From NCBI GenBank assembly GCA_963762435.1, contig CAVXLN010000020.1:124001-188000 (forward strand): a DNA stretch of 64,000 nt. The letters are read 5' to 3'. This document shows, one piece after another, positions 6,502-16,230 of the stretch. This DNA comes from JAXDMU01 sp963762435 (lineage in GTDB: Bacteria; Pseudomonadota; Alphaproteobacteria; ATCC43930; CGMCC-115725). The stretch's first letter is position 1; each line of letters starts with the position of its first letter. The notes under the pieces were generated by a model, which saw only the letters and a program-made list of their open reading frames with translations, was not told where the DNA came from and made no database searches. The translations under genes were made by a program, and so were the position numbers.

Positions 6502-9174
6502 TCAGGTCACGGCGCCCAGGCGTTTCAATTCATAGAGCAGCTCGAGTGCCGCCTTGGGCGTCAGCTCGTCGGGGTTGAGCTCGGCGAGCCGCACCTCGAG
6601 CGGGCTCGGCCCGGGCGGTTCGGACGACGCAGCGGGGGCGGCGCGCCGGGCCGCGGTGAACAGCGGCAGATCGTCCGCCAGCCGGCTCAAGGCGCTGCCG
6701 GCATCGCTCTTTTCCAGGAGCGCCAGCACGGTTTCGGCGCGCTGGATCACCGGCTTCGGCAGCCCGGCCAGCTTGGCGACGTGAATGCCATAGGACCGGT
6801 CGGCGGCGCCGGGCGCCACCTCATGCAGGAACACGACATCGCCCTGCCATTCCTTCACCCGCATGGTGTAGCAGGCGAGATCGGCGAGCGTGGCGGCGAG
6901 CGCCGTCAGCTCATGATAATGGGTCGCGAAGAGCGCTCGGCAGCGGTTGCGGTTGTGGAGATGCTCGACTGCGGCCCAGGCGATCGATAGCCCGTCATAT
7001 GTTGCAGTCCCGCGGCCGATCTCGTCGAGGATGACGAGGGCACTAGGTCCCGATTGATTGAGGATCGCCGCGGTCTCGACCATCTCGACCATGAAGGTGG
7101 ACCGCCCGCGCGCCAAATCGTCGGCCGCGCCCACCCGGCTATAGAGCCGATCGACGATGCCGATGCGCGCTGAATCGGCCGGCACATAGGCGCCGATCTG
7201 CGCCAGGATCGCGATCAGCGCATTCTGCCTGAGGAACGTGCTCTTGCCCGCCATGTTCGGCCCGGTCAGCAGCCAGAGGCGCCGGCCGGTCTCGAGCGTG
7301 CAGTCGTTGCCGACGAAGCGGCTGCCGGCCGGCAGGCTGGCCTCGACCACTGGATGGCGGCCTTGCACGATCTCGAAGGCATGACCGGGCTCGACCACGG
7401 GCCGGCAATAACGCTCATCGAGCGCCAGCACGGCATGGCCGGCGGCGACATCGAGGGAGGCCAGTGCAGATGCGGCATTTTGGATCGCTTCCGCCCGCGC
7501 CACCGCCTCGGTCACGAGATCGTCGAAAAGGGTGAGCTCGAGCGCCAGCGCCTTGTCGCCGGCCTGGCCGATGCGCGTCTCGATCTCGCTCAGCTCCACC
7601 GTGGTATAGCGCATGGCGTTCGCCATGGTCTGGCGATGGATGAAGCGCCCGCCCGGGCCGGCATCGAGCTTGCCCGCATGGTTGGGCGAGATCTCGATAT
7701 AATAGCCCAGCACGTTGTTGTGCCGGATCTTCAGGCTGGCGACGCCGGTCTCCTCGGCATAGCGCGCCTGGAGGGCTGCCATCATGCGCCGGCTTTCGTC
7801 GCGGAGCTCGCGCCACTCATCGAGCTCGCTCATATAGCCCAAGGCGATGAAGCCGCCATCGCGCGCGAAGAGCGGCAGCTCCGCCGCCAAGGCCCGGCCG
7901 AGCCGTTCGATCAGCACCGGATGATCGCCGAGATCGGTCAGCGCGCGGCGCAAGAGGCTCGGCGGCGCACCCTCGATCGCGGCCAGCATCGGCTTGAGCC
8001 GGGCTGTCACTCGAAGCCCGTCGCGCAAGCCCGCGAGATCGCGCGGCCCGCCGCGCCCGAGCGACAGGCGCGACAATGCGCGCGCCATGTCCGGACATTC
8101 TCTGAGGAGGCTGCGCACGGCATCGATCAGCGCTTCGTCGCGCCGGAAGAACTCGACCAGGTCGAGCCGCGCCTCGATCGCATCTGGATCGGTCAGCGGC
8201 CCGGCGAGATCGGCGGCGAGGCGGCGCGCGCCCGGCCCCGTGACCGTGCGGTCGATCGCGGCCAGGAGGCTGCCGCGCCGCTCGCCGGCAAGTGTCTCGA
8301 CGAGCTCGAGATTGCGTCGCGTCGCGGCGTCGATCTCCATGACGGCGCCCGAAGCGAGCCGCTTGGGCAGGCCCAGATGCGGCACCTTTCCCTGCTGGGT
8401 GAGGTCGATATAGTCGACAAGCGCTCCGCCGGCGGCGCATTCGGCACGGCCGAAGCTGCCGAGCCCGTCGAGCGTGCCGACGCCATAAAGCCGCGCCAGC
8501 CGCAATCGCCCGGCCTCGCTGTCGAAGCGCGCATTGGGCTGCGGCGTCAGCACTGGCCGCCATTCGGCGAGAAGCTCGAACAGCTCGCTCCGCTGCAAGA
8601 GCCGGTCGCTGATCAGCAGCTCGCCTGGCTGAAGCCGCGCCAGTGCCGGCGCCACGCCCGAGAGTGCCAGCGGCTGGAACTCGACCTCGCCGGTCGAGAT
8701 CTCGACCGAAGCCAACGCATAATCGCCGCCGACCTCGGCCAAGGCCGCCAGGAAGTTGTGCCGCCGCGCATCGAGGAGATTGTCCTCGGTCAGCGTGCCG
8801 GAGGTGACGATGCGCACGACGGCGCGCCGCACCGGCTGCTTGGCGCCGCGCTTCTTGGCTTCAGCAGGGTCTTCCATCTGCTCGCAGATCGCGACGCGGA
8901 AGCCGTGACGGATGAGACGAGCGAGATAGACATCGGATGTGTGGACGGGCACGCCGCACATTGGAATGTCGCGGCCCTCATGCTTGCCGCGCTTGGTGAG
9001 CGTGATGTCGAGGGCGGCGGCCGCCTTGACACCATCCTCGAAGAAGAGCTCGTAGAAATCGCCCATCCGGTAAAACAGGAGATGATCCGGATGCTGCCGC
9101 TTGAGCTCGAGATACTGCGCCATCATCGGCGTCGCATCGGCGGCAGGTTGATACGGCTCGGCGGGAAGAGACAT
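6502..9174 (-). CDS. mutS: DNA mismatch repair protein MutS
   Basis: An 890-residue mismatch-recognition ATPase. The N-terminal mismatch-binding domain shows the GDFYELFFED motif (about residues 37-46), in which the Phe and Glu contact the mispair. Connector, lever and clamp regions follow, then the ATPase: Walker A GPNMAGKS, Walker B LVILDEIGRG and the FATHYHELTAL switch. The C-terminus PLEVRLAELNPDELTPKAALELLYELKRL is typical of alphaproteobacterial MutS. Length and all motifs are normal. It is divergent from the malic enzyme gene across about 220 bp. No mutL partner lies in the window. Confidence 0.97.
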   Translation of the reverse strand: MSLPAEPYQPAADATPMMAQYLELKRQHPDHLLFYRMGDFYELFFEDGVKAAAALDITLTKRGKHEGRDIPMCGVPVHTSDVYLARLIRHGFRVAICEQMEDPAEAKKRGAKQPVRRAVVRIVTSGTLTEDNLLDARRHNFLAALAEVGGDYALASVEISTGEVEFQPLALSGVAPALARLQPGELLISDRLLQRSELFELLAEWRPVLTPQPNARFDSEAGRLRLARLYGVGTLDGLGSFGRAECAAGGALVDYIDLTQQGKVPHLGLPKRLASGAVMEIDAATRRNLELVETLAGERRGSLLAAIDRTVTGPGARRLAADLAGPLTDPDAIEARLDLVEFFRRDEALIDAVRSLLRECPDMARALSRLSLGRGGPRDLAGLRDGLRVTARLKPMLAAIEGAPPSLLRRALTDLGDHPVLIERLGRALAAELPLFARDGGFIALGYMSELDEWRELRDESRRMMAALQARYAEETGVASLKIRHNNVLGYYIEISPNHAGKLDAGPGGRFIHRQTMANAMRYTTVELSEIETRIGQAGDKALALELTLFDDLVTEAVARAEAIQNAASALASLDVAAGHAVLALDERYCRPVVEPGHAFEIVQGRHPVVEASLPAGSRFVGNDCTLETGRRLWLLTGPNMAGKSTFLRQNALIAILAQIGAYVPADSARIGIVDRLYSRVGAADDLARGRSTFMVEMVETAAILNQSGPSALVILDEIGRGTATYDGLSIAWAAVEHLHNRNRCRALFATHYHELTALAATLADLACYTMRVKEWQGDVVFLHEVAPGAADRSYGIHVAKLAGLPKPVIQRAETVLALLEKSDAGSALSRLADDLPLFTAARRAAPAASSEPPGPSPLEVRLAELNPDELTPKAALELLYELKRLGAVT

Positions 9175-9393
9175 GAAGCGCAGGGAAATCCGGTCGGAGG
9201 AGTGAGCACCCGCAATAGCATGGGGTAAGAGGCCGAGCTACCCGGATGCCTCGCTTCCACATCGTGGAAACGTCAAGAAACGCATGCAGGGGCTTGGCAC
9301 GCAAGCCTTTACCCGCGCGCCGGTTCCGGGCAAAGCTCTCGGCTTGCGAGCGGCGGGGCGCTTACACTGCCGCCTAGGGAGGACCACTTTATT

Positions 9394-11655
9394 ATGACCG
9401 AGTTGAGCGGGCGAATCACTGAGCAGGACGCGCTCCTGTTCCATTCGGAAGGGAAGCCCGGCAAGATCGAGATCGCGCCGACCAAGCCGTTGACGACGCA
9501 GCGCGACCTGTCGTTGGCCTATTCGCCGGGCGTGGCCTATCCCTGTCTCCATATCGCACGCGATCCGGACACGGCTTACGATTTCACCGCCAAGGGCAAC
9601 CTCGTCGCCGTCATCTCGAACGGCACCGCGGTGCTGGGCCTCGGCGATCTGGGCGCGCTCGCGTCGAAGCCGGTCATGGAAGGCAAGGCGGTGCTGTTCA
9701 AGCGCTTCGCCGACATCGATTCGATCGATCTCGAAGTCTCGACCAAGGAGGTCGACGAGTTCATCAATTGCGTGCGCTATCTGGGCGTCAGCTTCGGCGG
9801 CATCAATCTCGAGGACATCAAGGCGCCGGAATGCTTCATCATCGAGCAGCGGCTCAGGGAGCTGCTCGATATCCCGGTCTTTCATGACGATCAGCACGGC
9901 ACGGCAATCATCGCCACTGCCGGCCTCATCAACGCCTGCGACCTGACCGGCCGCGACTTCAAGGAGCTGAAGCTCGTCGTGAATGGCGCCGGTGCGGCCT
10001 CCGTCGCCTGCGTCGAGCTCTTGAAGGCGATGGGCATGCCCGGCAACAACATCATCATGTGCGACACCAAGGGCGTCATATACCAGGGCCGCACCGAGGG
10101 CATGAATCAGTGGAAATCGGCTCACGCGGCAGTGACCGACCGGCGCACGCTGACCGAGGCGCTCGACGGTGCCGACGCTTTTTACGGCCTCTCGGTCAAG
10201 GGTGCCGTGACTCAGGAGATGGTCAAGCGCATGGCCAAGCGGCCGATCATCTTCGCCATGGCCAATCCCGACCCCGAGATCACGCCCGAGGATGTAAAGG
10301 CCGTCAGGCCCGACGCGCTGGTCGCGACCGGCCGGTCGGACTATCCGAACCAGGTCAACAACGTCCTGGGCTTCCCCTACATCTTCCGCGGCGCCCTCGA
10401 TGTCCGCGCCTCCACCATCAATGACGCGATGAAAATCGCGGCGACCGAGGCGCTGGCAGCCTTGGCACGGGAGGATGTGCCGGACGAGGTCGCGGCCGCC
10501 TATTCCGGCCGGCGCCTCACCTATGGGCCGGACTATCTCATCCCCGCACCCTTCGATCCGCGCCTCATCAGCCATGTGCCGGTCGCCGTCGCCAAGGCGG
10601 CGATGGATTCGGGCGTGGCCAAGAAGCCGCTCGATCTCGTGGCCTATGGGCGGAAGCTCTCGACCCGGCTCAACCCGATCGCGGCCAGCCTGCAGGGCAT
10701 CTTCGAGACGGTCCGGACGCATCCCAAGCGCGTCGTCTTCGCCGAGGGCGAGGAGGAGACGGTGATGCGCGCGGCACTCGAGTTCAAGAATGCGGGCTAC
10801 GGCACGCCGGTCCTGATCGGGCGCGAGGAACGGATCCTGGCGACGCTCAAATCAATTGGTCTCACGCCGGGCCAGCTCGAAATCCACAATGCGCGGCTAA
10901 GCCAGGCAAACAAGGCCTACACGGATTTCCTCTTCAAGCGGCTCCAACGCAAGGGCGCGCTCCATCGCGATTGCCAGCGCTGGGTCAATCAGGATCGCAA
11001 TGTCTTCGCCGCCTGCATGGTGGCGCTGGGCGACGCCGACGCGCTCGTCACCGGCAGCACGCGCAGCTATTTCGATTCGTTCGAGGAGATCAGCCGCGCG
11101 CTCGATCCGAAGCCCGGCAAGCGCGTCTTCGGCCTTACCATGATGGTGGCGCGCGGGCGGACCGTCTTCATCGGCGATTCGACCGTGCACGAGCTGCCGA
11201 ACGAGGAGGAGATCGCCGATGTCGCGATCCAGGCGGCTGAGAAGGCACGCCAGATGGGGGCCGTGCCGCGCGTGGCGCTGCTCTCCTTCTCGAATTTCGG
11301 CAATCCGATGCGCCAGCGCGCCAACCGGATCCGCGATGCGGTCGCCGTCCTCGACCGGCGCGCCGTCGATTTCGAATATGACGGCGAGATGTCGGCCGAT
11401 GTGGCGCTCGATTTCGATCTCATGCGGAAAGCCTATCCGTTCTCGCGGCTCACCGGCCCGGCCAATGTGCTGATCATGCCGTCGCTCCATACCGCGAACG
11501 TGTCCTCGAAGCTGCTTCAGCAACTAGGCGGCGGCATGGTGATCGGTCCGATGCTGCTCGGGCTCGACAAATCGGCGCAAATCGTCGAAATCGGTGCGAC
11601 AGTGTCGGACATCGTCAATCTGGCGGCGTTGGCGGCTCATGCCGCGATCGTGTAG
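9394..11655 (+). CDS. maeB: NADP-dependent malic enzyme with C-terminal phosphotransacetylase-like domain
   Basis: A 753-residue protein that decarboxylates malate to pyruvate. Residues 1-about 430 are the malic enzyme: the SLAYSPGVAYPC segment, the catalytic region FHDDQHGTAIIA and the NADP-binding VVNGAGAASVACVELLKAMG. Residues about 440-753 match phosphate acetyltransferase (VVFAEGEEE, VLIMPSLHTANVSSKLLQQLGGG). In MaeB proteins this second domain is usually regulatory, sensing acetyl-CoA, rather than catalytic. GGGAGGACC lies upstream of the ATG. It is followed 43 bp later by phoR, so some read-through into the phosphate genes is possible. Confidence 0.95.
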   Translation: MTELSGRITEQDALLFHSEGKPGKIEIAPTKPLTTQRDLSLAYSPGVAYPCLHIARDPDTAYDFTAKGNLVAVISNGTAVLGLGDLGALASKPVMEGKAVLFKRFADIDSIDLEVSTKEVDEFINCVRYLGVSFGGINLEDIKAPECFIIEQRLRELLDIPVFHDDQHGTAIIATAGLINACDLTGRDFKELKLVVNGAGAASVACVELLKAMGMPGNNIIMCDTKGVIYQGRTEGMNQWKSAHAAVTDRRTLTEALDGADAFYGLSVKGAVTQEMVKRMAKRPIIFAMANPDPEITPEDVKAVRPDALVATGRSDYPNQVNNVLGFPYIFRGALDVRASTINDAMKIAATEALAALAREDVPDEVAAAYSGRRLTYGPDYLIPAPFDPRLISHVPVAVAKAAMDSGVAKKPLDLVAYGRKLSTRLNPIAASLQGIFETVRTHPKRVVFAEGEEETVMRAALEFKNAGYGTPVLIGREERILATLKSIGLTPGQLEIHNARLSQANKAYTDFLFKRLQRKGALHRDCQRWVNQDRNVFAACMVALGDADALVTGSTRSYFDSFEEISRALDPKPGKRVFGLTMMVARGRTVFIGDSTVHELPNEEEIADVAIQAAEKARQMGAVPRVALLSFSNFGNPMRQRANRIRDAVAVLDRRAVDFEYDGEMSADVALDFDLMRKAYPFSRLTGPANVLIMPSLHTANVSSKLLQQLGGGMVIGPMLLGLDKSAQIVEIGATVSDIVNLAALAAHAAIV

Positions 11656-11698
11656 CGTCAGCCGCCGGCGGTAGGGACGACCGCTTCGGAAGGAGATC

Positions 11699-13126
11699 AT
11701 GCCGGCTCGCCAGTTTCTGATCGCGCTCGGCATGATGGGGGCGGTGGTACTGCTGGTGTTCGCGGTCCTCGCGGGCGCCGGCAGGCTCAATCTCGTCACG
11801 GCCGCGATCGCGGCCTGTCTCATCCTGCTCGCCGCCGGCGCCCTGCTCTATTCCCAGCTCAACGGGCTCCGCGCGCTGCGCGACGGCGTCGACCGTCTTC
11901 TCGCAGAGCCGGAACGGGCGCCGCGGCGACTCAGTGCCGCCAATCCGGTGATCAACCGGATCTGGCAGCGGATGCAGCAGATCGATCGCGACTGGCGCGA
12001 GCGGCATGATCGGACCGAGGCGGCCCGTGCGCGGTCGGACGCGGTGCTCGATTCCTTGCCCGACCCCTTCATCCTGGTCGGCAGGCGGCGCCAGATCATG
12101 CGCGTCAATGCGGCGGCGGCGGAGCTCTTCGGCGACCAGCTGATCGGGCGCGATCTTGCGGCTGCACTCCGATCGCCGCTCATCCTCAACGCCACCGACC
12201 TCGTGCTCAAGGAGGGTGAGGCCAAGCTCATCGAGTTCGAGCTCTCGGCACCGGTCGAACGGACCATGCGCGCGCGAATCGAGCCGCTGCCTGATTTGGT
12301 CGCCGGCAGCTATGCCGTGCTGGTGACGCTCACCGATCTTACCGCCATGAAGCGGACCGAGCAGATGCGGGCCGATTTCGTCGCGAATGCGAGCCATGAG
12401 CTACGGACGCCGCTCTCGACGCTGATCGGCTTCATCGAAACCCTGCAAGGGCCGGCGGCGGACGATCAGGAGGCGCAGAAGCGCTTCCTGCCGATCATGC
12501 AGCAGCAGGCCGGCCGAATGGCGCGGCTGGTCGACGATCTTCTGTCGCTCTCCCGGATCGAGCTCAACGAGCATCTGCCGCCGACCGGGCATGTCCAGGT
12601 TCCAGCACTCCTCAAAACCCTGGCGACGGCGCTCGAGCTCAAGGCAGCTGCGCGCGGCATGCGTATCGAGCTTGAGATCGAGCCCGAGCTGATGCCGGTG
12701 ATCGGCGACGCCGACGAGCTTGCCCAGGTCTTTCAGAACCTCGTCGACAATGCGATCAAATATGCCCGGCCCGCGACGGTCATCACGGTCGGTGCCTCGG
12801 CCTCGGGCAAGCTGCGGCCCGGTGTCGCGATCAGCGTGCGCGATCGGGGCGATGGCATCCCGCGGCTGCACCTGCCGCGCCTCACCGAGCGATTCTACCG
12901 CGTCGACACGGCACGCTCGCGCGAGATGGGCGGAACCGGCCTCGGCCTCGCCATCGTCAAGCATATCGTGAGCCGGCACCGGGGCTTGCTCGAAATCGAT
13001 AGCGAAGTCGGCGAGGGTTCGGTATTTGTCGTTCACCTCCGGGGGGTTGTACCGCTTCGCATCAATGCGCCCGAAGCTGGCTCCGGGACCGCTCAGCCGG
13101 CGCCGAGACCGGTCTCGCAAGCCTAG
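11699..13126 (+). CDS. phoR: Phosphate regulon sensor histidine kinase PhoR
   Basis: A 475-residue membrane kinase. Two N-terminal hydrophobic segments (about 5-25 and 30-50) anchor it. A PAS domain follows (about 110-215), then the HisKA dimerisation box FVANASHELRTPLSTLIGF, where the His is the phosphorylated residue, and the HATPase domain with N box VFQNLVDNAIKYA, G1 DRGDGIP and G2 GGTGLGLAIVKHI. It would phosphorylate PhoB under phosphate limitation. The start has AAGGAG 4 bases upstream. Its place at the head of pstSCAB-phoU-phoB supports PhoR over other kinases. Confidence 0.93.
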   Translation: MPARQFLIALGMMGAVVLLVFAVLAGAGRLNLVTAAIAACLILLAAGALLYSQLNGLRALRDGVDRLLAEPERAPRRLSAANPVINRIWQRMQQIDRDWRERHDRTEAARARSDAVLDSLPDPFILVGRRRQIMRVNAAAAELFGDQLIGRDLAAALRSPLILNATDLVLKEGEAKLIEFELSAPVERTMRARIEPLPDLVAGSYAVLVTLTDLTAMKRTEQMRADFVANASHELRTPLSTLIGFIETLQGPAADDQEAQKRFLPIMQQQAGRMARLVDDLLSLSRIELNEHLPPTGHVQVPALLKTLATALELKAAARGMRIELEIEPELMPVIGDADELAQVFQNLVDNAIKYARPATVITVGASASGKLRPGVAISVRDRGDGIPRLHLPRLTERFYRVDTARSREMGGTGLGLAIVKHIVSRHRGLLEIDSEVGEGSVFVVHLRGVVPLRINAPEAGSGTAQPAPRPVSQA

Positions 13127-13152
13127 GCAGGATTCACTAAAAGGGTTGGCGT

Positions 13153-13186
13153 CTGTCATAAAACTGTAACATTGAACGGGTATCTC
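13153..13186 (+). promoter_or_regulatory. Pho box and promoter of pstS
   Basis: CTGTCATAAAACTGTAAC (13153-13170) consists of two CTGTNA-type heptamers spaced by AAA(A), almost the textbook PhoB-binding site. A TATCTC hexamer follows 10 bases later (13181-13186), where a PhoB-dependent -10 is expected, since the Pho box replaces the -35. The site lies 82 bp upstream of the pstS start. That PhoB, encoded at the far end of the cluster, activates here is inferred from known regulon logic. Confidence 0.85.
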
Positions 13187-13251
13187 CACGCGTAGCCCGC
13201 GCTCCTTCGCACCTTCAGCCATCGCCGGGCGATACTTTAGGAGATCCATCC

Positions 13252-14298
13252 GTGACTGCTCTCAACTCCAAGCTGATCGGAGCCCTTGTCGCTGGCGCCA
13301 TGGCTTTTGCCGTCGGCGCTGCCCAGGCAGCCGACATTTCCGGCGCCGGCTCGACCTTCGCGTTCCCGATCCTGTCGAAATGGGCCGAGGCCTATAAGAC
13401 CAAGACCAATGTCGGCATGAACTACCAGTCGATTGGGTCCGGCGGCGGCATCAAGCAGATCACGGCCAAGACGGTTGATTTCGGCGCCACCGACAAGCCG
13501 CTCGAGCCCAAGGATCTCGACGATGCCGGCTTGACCCAATTCCCCTTCATCATGGGCGGCATCGTTCCGGTCGTGAACATCCAGGGCGTTGCACCCGGCG
13601 CCATGAAGCTGACGGGCAAGCTGCTGGCCGACATCTATCTCGGCAAGATCACGAAGTGGAACGACAAGCAGATCGTCGATCTCAACAAGGATCTGAAGCT
13701 GCCGGACGAGGACATCACGGTCGTCTACCGGTCGGACGGGTCGGGCACCACCTACAACTTCACCTACTACCTGGCCGAGATCTCGCCGGAGTGGAAGTCG
13801 GGCCCGGGCGTCAACACCTCCGTCTCCTTCCCGGTCGGCATCGGCGGGAAGGGCAATGAAGGCGTCTCCGCCTCGGCCACGCGCACCGACGGCTCGATCG
13901 GCTATGTCGAATACGCCTATGCCAAGCAGAACAAGCTGGCCTACACGCTGATGTCGAACAAGGAAGGCGTCTTCGTCGAGCCGAACGCCAAGACCTTCCA
14001 GGCTGCCGCGGCGAATGGCGACTGGGCCAATGCTAAGGACTTCATCCTCATCCTGGCCAACCAGCCGGGCAAGGATTCCTGGCCGATGACCGCTTCGACC
14101 TGGGCACTCGTCTACAAGAACCAGGACAATGCGGAAAATGGTAAGCAAACTTTGAAATTCTTCGACTACGCCCTGAAGAGCGGCCAGGAGGCTGCCGGCT
14201 CGCTCGACTATGTCCCGCTGCCGGACAATGTCGTGAAGCTGATCCAGGATAGCTGGGCCAAGGAGATCAAGGGCGGCGGCAAGGCGCTCTGGCCGTAA
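13252..14298 (+). CDS. pstS: Phosphate ABC transporter substrate-binding protein PstS
   Basis: A 348-residue periplasmic protein that captures inorganic phosphate. The signal peptide ends near AAQAADIS (about residue 25). Phosphate-binding loops are visible at GAGSTFAFPI, SIGSGGGIKQI and RSDGSGTTYNF. The start codon is GTG, with TAGGAGATCC upstream. It is the first gene after the Pho box and is followed by about 100 bp, with room for an mRNA-stabilising hairpin, before pstC. Length and motifs are normal. Confidence 0.96.
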   Translation: MTALNSKLIGALVAGAMAFAVGAAQAADISGAGSTFAFPILSKWAEAYKTKTNVGMNYQSIGSGGGIKQITAKTVDFGATDKPLEPKDLDDAGLTQFPFIMGGIVPVVNIQGVAPGAMKLTGKLLADIYLGKITKWNDKQIVDLNKDLKLPDEDITVVYRSDGSGTTYNFTYYLAEISPEWKSGPGVNTSVSFPVGIGGKGNEGVSASATRTDGSIGYVEYAYAKQNKLAYTLMSNKEGVFVEPNAKTFQAAAANGDWANAKDFILILANQPGKDSWPMTASTWALVYKNQDNAENGKQTLKFFDYALKSGQEAAGSLDYVPLPDNVVKLIQDSWAKEIKGGGKALWP

Positions 14299-14401
14299 CC
14301 GGCGCCCCTCGATATCCGTCGAATAGGACGGTCGCGACGGAGAGGCGGCACTTGGCCTCTCCGTATCGCGGCCGAAAGCATATGAAGCGAGGACGCTGAG
14401 C

Positions 14402-15364
14402 TTGGTCGATCAGGCACTCTCTCCGGTGACGCTGCGCGGTCCGCAGAGCTTTTACGATTCGCTGTTCCGGGTTGCGACCTTCTCGTTTGCCGGCCTGGTG
14501 CTGGTCATTCTGGGCGCCATCATCGTGTCGCTGATCATCGGCGGCGCGCCGGCTTTCGCGGCGTTCGGCCCGGCCTTCCTCTACACCTCGGTCTGGGATC
14601 CGAACGCGCTCAAATTCGGCGCGTTGGTGCCGATCTACGGCACGCTCGTAACCTCGGCGATCGCCATGCTGATCGGTGTCCCGCTGAGCTTCGGCGTGGC
14701 TGTGTTCGTGACCGAGCTCTGCCCGCCGATGTTGAAGCGCCCGATCTCGATCACGGTCGAGCTCCTCGCCGGCATTCCCTCGATCATCTACGGCATGTGG
14801 GGCCTCTTCATCTTCGCACCCTTCATGAAGCGGTATATCGAGCCGTTCCTGATCGGCTCGCTGGGCCAGGTGCCCGTGCTGGGAGCATTGTTCGGCCGGC
14901 CGGCGGTCGGCGTGGGTATCCTGACGGCGGGCATCGTGCTCGCCATCATGATCCTGCCCTTCATCTCCTCGATCATGCGCGACGTGTTCGAGACCGTGCC
15001 GCCCATGCTCAAGGAATCGGCATACGGCCTCGGCTGCACCACCTGGGAAGTGATCTGGAACATCGTCGTCCCCTTCACCCGCCGCGGCGTCGTCGGCGGC
15101 ATCATGCTGGGGCTCGGCCGTGCCATGGGCGAGACGATGGCGGTGACCTTCGTCATCGGCAATGCGCAGCGCTACAACGTGTCGCTGCTGGCGCCCGGCC
15201 AGACCATCTCGTCATCGCTTGCCAACGAATTCGCCGAAGCGACGGATCAGATCTACTCCTCCTCGCTGATCGCCCTCGGCCTCGTGCTGTTCATCATCAC
15301 CTTCATCGTGCTGGCGCTCGCCAAGACCATGCTGTTGCGCATGCAGCGCCAGTCGGGAGGCTGA
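14402..15364 (+). CDS. pstC: Phosphate ABC transporter permease PstC
   Basis: A 320-residue inner-membrane permease with six predicted membrane segments. It has the binding-protein-dependent transport signature (KESAYGLGCTTWEVIWNIVVPFTRRGVVGGIMLGLGRAMGETMAV) that docks PstB. It starts with TTG (14402) after GCGAGGACG, which suggests reduced initiation relative to pstS. It pairs with PstA to form the channel. The gene runs to 6 bp before pstA. Confidence 0.95.
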   Translation: MVDQALSPVTLRGPQSFYDSLFRVATFSFAGLVLVILGAIIVSLIIGGAPAFAAFGPAFLYTSVWDPNALKFGALVPIYGTLVTSAIAMLIGVPLSFGVAVFVTELCPPMLKRPISITVELLAGIPSIIYGMWGLFIFAPFMKRYIEPFLIGSLGQVPVLGALFGRPAVGVGILTAGIVLAIMILPFISSIMRDVFETVPPMLKESAYGLGCTTWEVIWNIVVPFTRRGVVGGIMLGLGRAMGETMAVTFVIGNAQRYNVSLLAPGQTISSSLANEFAEATDQIYSSSLIALGLVLFIITFIVLALAKTMLLRMQRQSGG

Positions 15365-15369
15365 TCCCG

Positions 15370-16230
15370 ATGGCCATCGCTTTCAACCTCACCCGCTACA
15401 ATCGCCGCCGCCGGCAAAACGTCATTTTCCTGGTCCTATCGCTGGTAGCGACCGCCATCGGCCTCCTTTTCCTCGCCGCCATCCTGGGGACGCTGCTGGT
15501 CAACGGCTTGCCGGCGATGGGCCTGTCGATCTTCACGGAGCGCACGCCGTCGCCCGGCCCGGAGATCGGCGGCCTTGGCAACGCCATCATCGGCAGCCTC
15601 TATATGACAGCGGTCGGCATGCTGATCGGCACGCCGGTCGGCGTGCTGGCCGGCACCTATCTCTCCGAATTTAGCCGCGGCAACAGGCTGGGGCAGGCGA
15701 TCCAGTTCATCAACGACATCCTGCTCTCCGCGCCCTCGATCATCATCGGCGTCTTCATTTCGGTGGTCCTGGTGGTGCCGATGCGCGGCGCCACGGCACT
15801 CGCGGGCGGCGTGGCGCTCTCGCTGCTGGTGATCCCCGTCGTGGTCCGCAGCACTTACGAGATGCTGCAACTGGTCCCGAACGGGCTCAGAGAGGCGGCG
15901 TCGGCACTGGGCACGCCGAAATGGAAGGTCATCGTCGTGGTCTGCTATCGCGCGGCCACCCAGGGCATCGTGACCGGCGTCATCCTGGCCTTGGCCCGCA
16001 TCAGCGGCGAGACGGCGCCGTTGCTTTTCACCTCGGGCTATAGCCAATTCTGGAAATACAATCTCTTCGACCAGATGCCCAGCCTGCCCGTCGTCATCTT
16101 CATCTTCGCGAACAACCCGGCCGAAAATTGGCGCAATCTTGCCTGGGGCGGAGCCCTTCTGATCACGGCCACAATCCTGATCTTGAATATCGTTGCCCGT
16201 TCTCTGGCCAATCTGAGCAGCATGAAATGA
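15370..16230 (+). CDS. pstA: Phosphate ABC transporter permease PstA
   Basis: A 286-residue inner-membrane permease partner of PstC with about six membrane segments. The PstB-contacting loop reads REAASALGTPKWKVIVVVCYRAATQGIVTG, followed by RISGETAPLLFT. The ATG at 15370 is 5 bp past the pstC stop and gives the family length; a longer frame to 14797 overlaps pstC and does not look like PstA. The gene's last four bases overlap the pstB start (ATGA), a sign of translational coupling. Confidence 0.95.
   Translation: MAIAFNLTRYNRRRRQNVIFLVLSLVATAIGLLFLAAILGTLLVNGLPAMGLSIFTERTPSPGPEIGGLGNAIIGSLYMTAVGMLIGTPVGVLAGTYLSEFSRGNRLGQAIQFINDILLSAPSIIIGVFISVVLVVPMRGATALAGGVALSLLVIPVVVRSTYEMLQLVPNGLREAASALGTPKWKVIVVVCYRAATQGIVTGVILALARISGETAPLLFTSGYSQFWKYNLFDQMPSLPVVIFIFANNPAENWRNLAWGGALLITATILILNIVARSLANLSSMK

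Noticed and set aside
7354..9228. Long plus-strand open frame of 624 codons opposite mutS
   Set aside because: Its sequence is Arg/His/Gly-rich with no domain; mutS on the other strand is unmistakable. Such frames arise from GC-rich codon bias.
9238..10722. 494-codon minus-strand frame opposite the malic enzyme
   Set aside because: Antisense shadow of a clear MaeB gene; low-complexity D/R/G composition and no motif.
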